Shown here one piece after another: positions 61,791 to 64,000 of a stretch of 64,000 bases of DNA (the stretch's first letter is position 1; every line of letters starts with the position of its first letter). The notes under the pieces are model-generated. The model searched no databases. It worked only from the letters and a program-made list of their open reading frames with translations, and was not told where the DNA came from. Source of the stretch: Gordionus sp. m RMFG-2023 (lineage: Eukaryota; Nematomorpha; Gordioida; Chordodea; Parachordodidae); the NCBI RefSeq assembly GCF_954871325.1, contig NC_088775.1:39905561-39969560 (forward strand). The letters are read 5' to 3'. The position numbers were made by a program, and so were the translations under genes.

Positions 61791-62640
61791 AAAATTGTAA
61801 GAATTTGATATTGTTGATTTTTTGATAATTTATCAAAGTTATCCTTTAATATAATAACATATTTTTTGTTGAAGATATAAATCATTATTTATATTAAGCA
61901 TCCATGGAAGAACTAATCTTAAATTTTTTTTTAAATTTTTATGTTTTGGTTTATTCAGTGGATTGCAACACTTTAGCTTACCTTTTAAAGGTTTCATTTA
62001 GAAAAATTTATTTATTTTTAACGACAAGTAAAAATATAAAAAATTAGTTTTTTTTAAATTAGAAAAATGTTAAAGAAATGAATCGGTGTTTGGGAAAAAA
62101 TAATAAAGAAATCAATTTGTATTTTTAGCAACTGTGATTTATAGATTAAATTCGCTAATTAATTTTGCTAATCAGTTTATTTTTAATAATTTTAAGAAAA
62201 GATAAAAACAGCTGACTTACTTTTATTAATTTTTCCAGTGTTAAACATATGCTCAAAATTCAAAGACTTTGATCAAAAATCTAATAGAGAATGCTCAAAT
62301 TCATTTGATACCCAATATAACTAGTTAATTTTTTGTTATTTATATTGCTTAAAAATTTTTTAAAAATCTTTGAAATTTTCTGGTTAATGACAATTTTATA
62401 ACATTCTTGGTCTTGATGGGTATGACTTAGTATGGGGGGGGGGAATGGAGGGTAGGCCGGGTAATTATGTGATTTTCGATTTTTTCCTTAATAATTTTCC
62501 TGCACTCTTTTAATCCTGCTTTTTTGTTCGCATGCTAGTCGGATTTTTTAATTATTTTTAATTTACATTGAAATATTAAAAAAATTATTAAAATTTTTTA
62601 TCCTGCGAATATCTCAGGGGAATAAGGTTTACAAAGTTAT
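61791..62640. other. 5' interior of long-TIR copy 2
   Basis: AT-rich sequence between the transposase-like gene and the right inverted repeat. It may hold the promoter and a small first exon. An uninterrupted frame was not found. A nine-G run lies at 62433-62441. Confidence 0.4.
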
Positions 62641-63395
62641 ATAATCGAATTTTATGATATATTATACATTAAAATATTTTTAATCAATAAAAAAATGAAT
62701 TTTAACATATTAAAACTATTATATAGAGCGCCATCTATTTTTTTAAAGTATAAAAATCGCAATATTTTTTTAAATAAATATCCAGCCATGCTAATTGTTG
62801 AAGAAATTATTAAAAAAATAGTAAAAGGATAATATTTCTTAAAAAAATAGTAAAAGGATAATATTTCTTAAAAAAATTAAAAATTGGAGATCATATTCAT
62901 TTCGAAATATAATTTTGATGTTTTTGCCATAATTATCAATTATTAACTTAGCTATTGATATTAGATTCAATATTTGATCATATTTAATTTTAAATTAAAA
63001 ACTAATTATTTAACATCAGTAAAAAGCAAAAAAAGACGTTTTTTGGACCTTTAACCCCGATTATCTCCGCTAATATAATTGCTAATGCGCTAAAATTTCG
63101 TTTATGATCTAATGGGAACATATATAACCAGTCTAAAGCTTTTTATTGAAATTGAAAGGGTTCGGCCGAAAATCTTGATTTTTTTGCTCATTTGACATGG
63201 AATGACCCAATAATGGAGACAAGGGAATATCCTGATTTTATAAAAGTTAAAAATTTATTTAGAAATTTTTTATTAAACGAATCTAAATATCGGATTAGTT
63301 AAAAAATTGGTGCAGCCGTAGTTGCATCTATATTCGTTATAGAAATTAACCTTTTTAGGGATGGGTATATCTTATATATTATCTTTAAAAAATAG

Positions 63396-63875
63396 GCATT
63401 GAACATGACGCGCTACTTGAAGTGGTACACAAAACCTTTCTCAGGAAAATTCCAACCTGGGAAGGTTGTAAAGAGCTGACAGGAGTTAAAATTCCTGGAT
63501 TCGATGGCTCAGTCGCTCAATATACTGGCGGAATCAGGAAGGTTTCAAAAAATTTTATACATATCGGCATCCCCCTCCATTACATATAATAAGTGTATTT
63601 CTACTTTTTTAATAATATAATTAACTTACCAATTTAACTCATTTAGTAAAATATTAAAAATAGAAAGAAAAGGACATGTCTGACATCAGTTTGGGACCAA
63701 ATCCATTGCCCGAACTTGCCCACTGCGTGATAGGTTTGGAAGGTGTGGCACACTCTGACCCCACATTCGTGCCTGCTTGCGTCCTGAATGCCATGATGGG
63801 AGGGGGTGGCTCTTTCTCGGCTGGAGGTCCTGGTAAGGGTATGTACTCGCGTCTCTATCTCAACGTGCTTAACAT
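63396..63875 (+). CDS. PMPCA: Mitochondrial processing peptidase alpha subunit, exons 8-9 (gene continues beyond the window)
   Basis: Exon 8, 63396-63541: [38 protein letters not shown]. Exon 9, 63664-63875: [67 protein letters not shown]. The Gly-rich [15 protein letters not shown] loop, which contacts the presequence, is the hallmark of the alpha subunit and is intact. The donor is AT|GTAAGA. In total 357 codons plus two bases are present of about 520, so the C-terminal third is to the right. Exons are GC-rich relative to exons 1-6. Intron 8 is 122 bases; intron 7 is 6.5 kb. No break was seen. Confidence 0.96.
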
Positions 63876-64000
63876 GTAAGAATTATTTATAGGGAGCTAA
63901 AAATTTTAGATTAAGAGTGTATAATTTAAGTAGAGCAAATATATTTAATTTGTTAAATTAAATATCTTAATTTGATGTGCAATAACCATATATATTTTTT

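Larger units (their letters stand above)
59441..63208 (-). mobile_element. Long-TIR DNA transposon, copy 2, nearly complete
   Basis: Begins GGGTCATTCCATGTCAAAT and ends with its complement, ATTTGACATGGAATGACCC less one base. Terminal inverted repeats are about 560 bp: TTCGGCCGA, ATATATGTTCCCATTAGATC, AAAGGTCCAAAAAACGTC and GATGGCGCTATATA on the left all recur inverted on the right. The 3.8-kb element holds one minus-strand gene. Flanks AGTAA and AATAA do not give a certain target duplication. Copy 1 is at 52782-55241 and a solo end at 51017. The superfamily is not recognised. Confidence 0.88.

Noticed and set aside
1-64000. tRNA or rRNA genes
   Set aside because: No cloverleaf-like GC-rich stretch or conserved rRNA string was seen on either strand. 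A covariance-model scan would be decisive and could not be run.

Overview
This is an AT-rich, transposon-dense window of an animal nuclear genome. Two host genes with introns are present, and their protein sequences look arthropod-like; I cannot name the species. No rRNA, tRNA or CRISPR was seen.

Host genes. Two divergently transcribed housekeeping genes share a 1.37-kb intergenic region (48127-49491). On the minus strand is the complete V-ATPase c'' proteolipid gene (ATP6V0B/VhaPPA1 type): seven exons, 633 coding bases, 210 residues, at 34659-48126. On the plus strand is the mitochondrial processing peptidase alpha subunit gene (PMPCA): nine exons seen from 49492 to 63875, with the 3' end outside the window. 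The 5' exons of both genes are AT-rich and packed together, most of them separated by introns of 37-40 bases. The 3' exons have a higher GC content, and multi-kilobase introns full of transposons (12.2, 6.2 and 6.5 kb) separate them from the 5' cluster.

Layout. 1-5.4 kb: tandem repeat, degenerate repeats and a broken Ty3/gypsy element with very short LTRs. 5.4-9.2 kb: duplicated PIF/Harbinger relic and a hAT element. 9.6-13.5 kb: a decayed LINE on the minus strand with tandem repeats on its 5' side. 13.5-26.5 kb: a 13-kb near-perfect palindrome made of two tail-to-tail copies of a hAT transposon. Its gene begins with a PCNA-binding-like motif, followed by an array of 57/60-base symmetric micro-exons in 300-bp units (6 copies in one arm, 13 in the other). 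26.5-34.2 kb: retroelement fragment, tandem repeat, BED-finger relic, a pogo-like transposon with TA target duplication and a PHD-like finger, and a MITE. 35.2-47.4 kb (ATP6V0B intron 5): hAT relics, a Merlin relic and a 3.6-kb foldback hAT with a nested MITE. 50.6-63.4 kb (PMPCA introns): two copies of a long-TIR transposon coding for a transposase-like protein whose superfamily I cannot name, plus hAT pieces.

Most promising for new biology: the micro-exon array in the palindromic hAT, the unclassified long-TIR transposon, and the two-part structure of the host gene pair.
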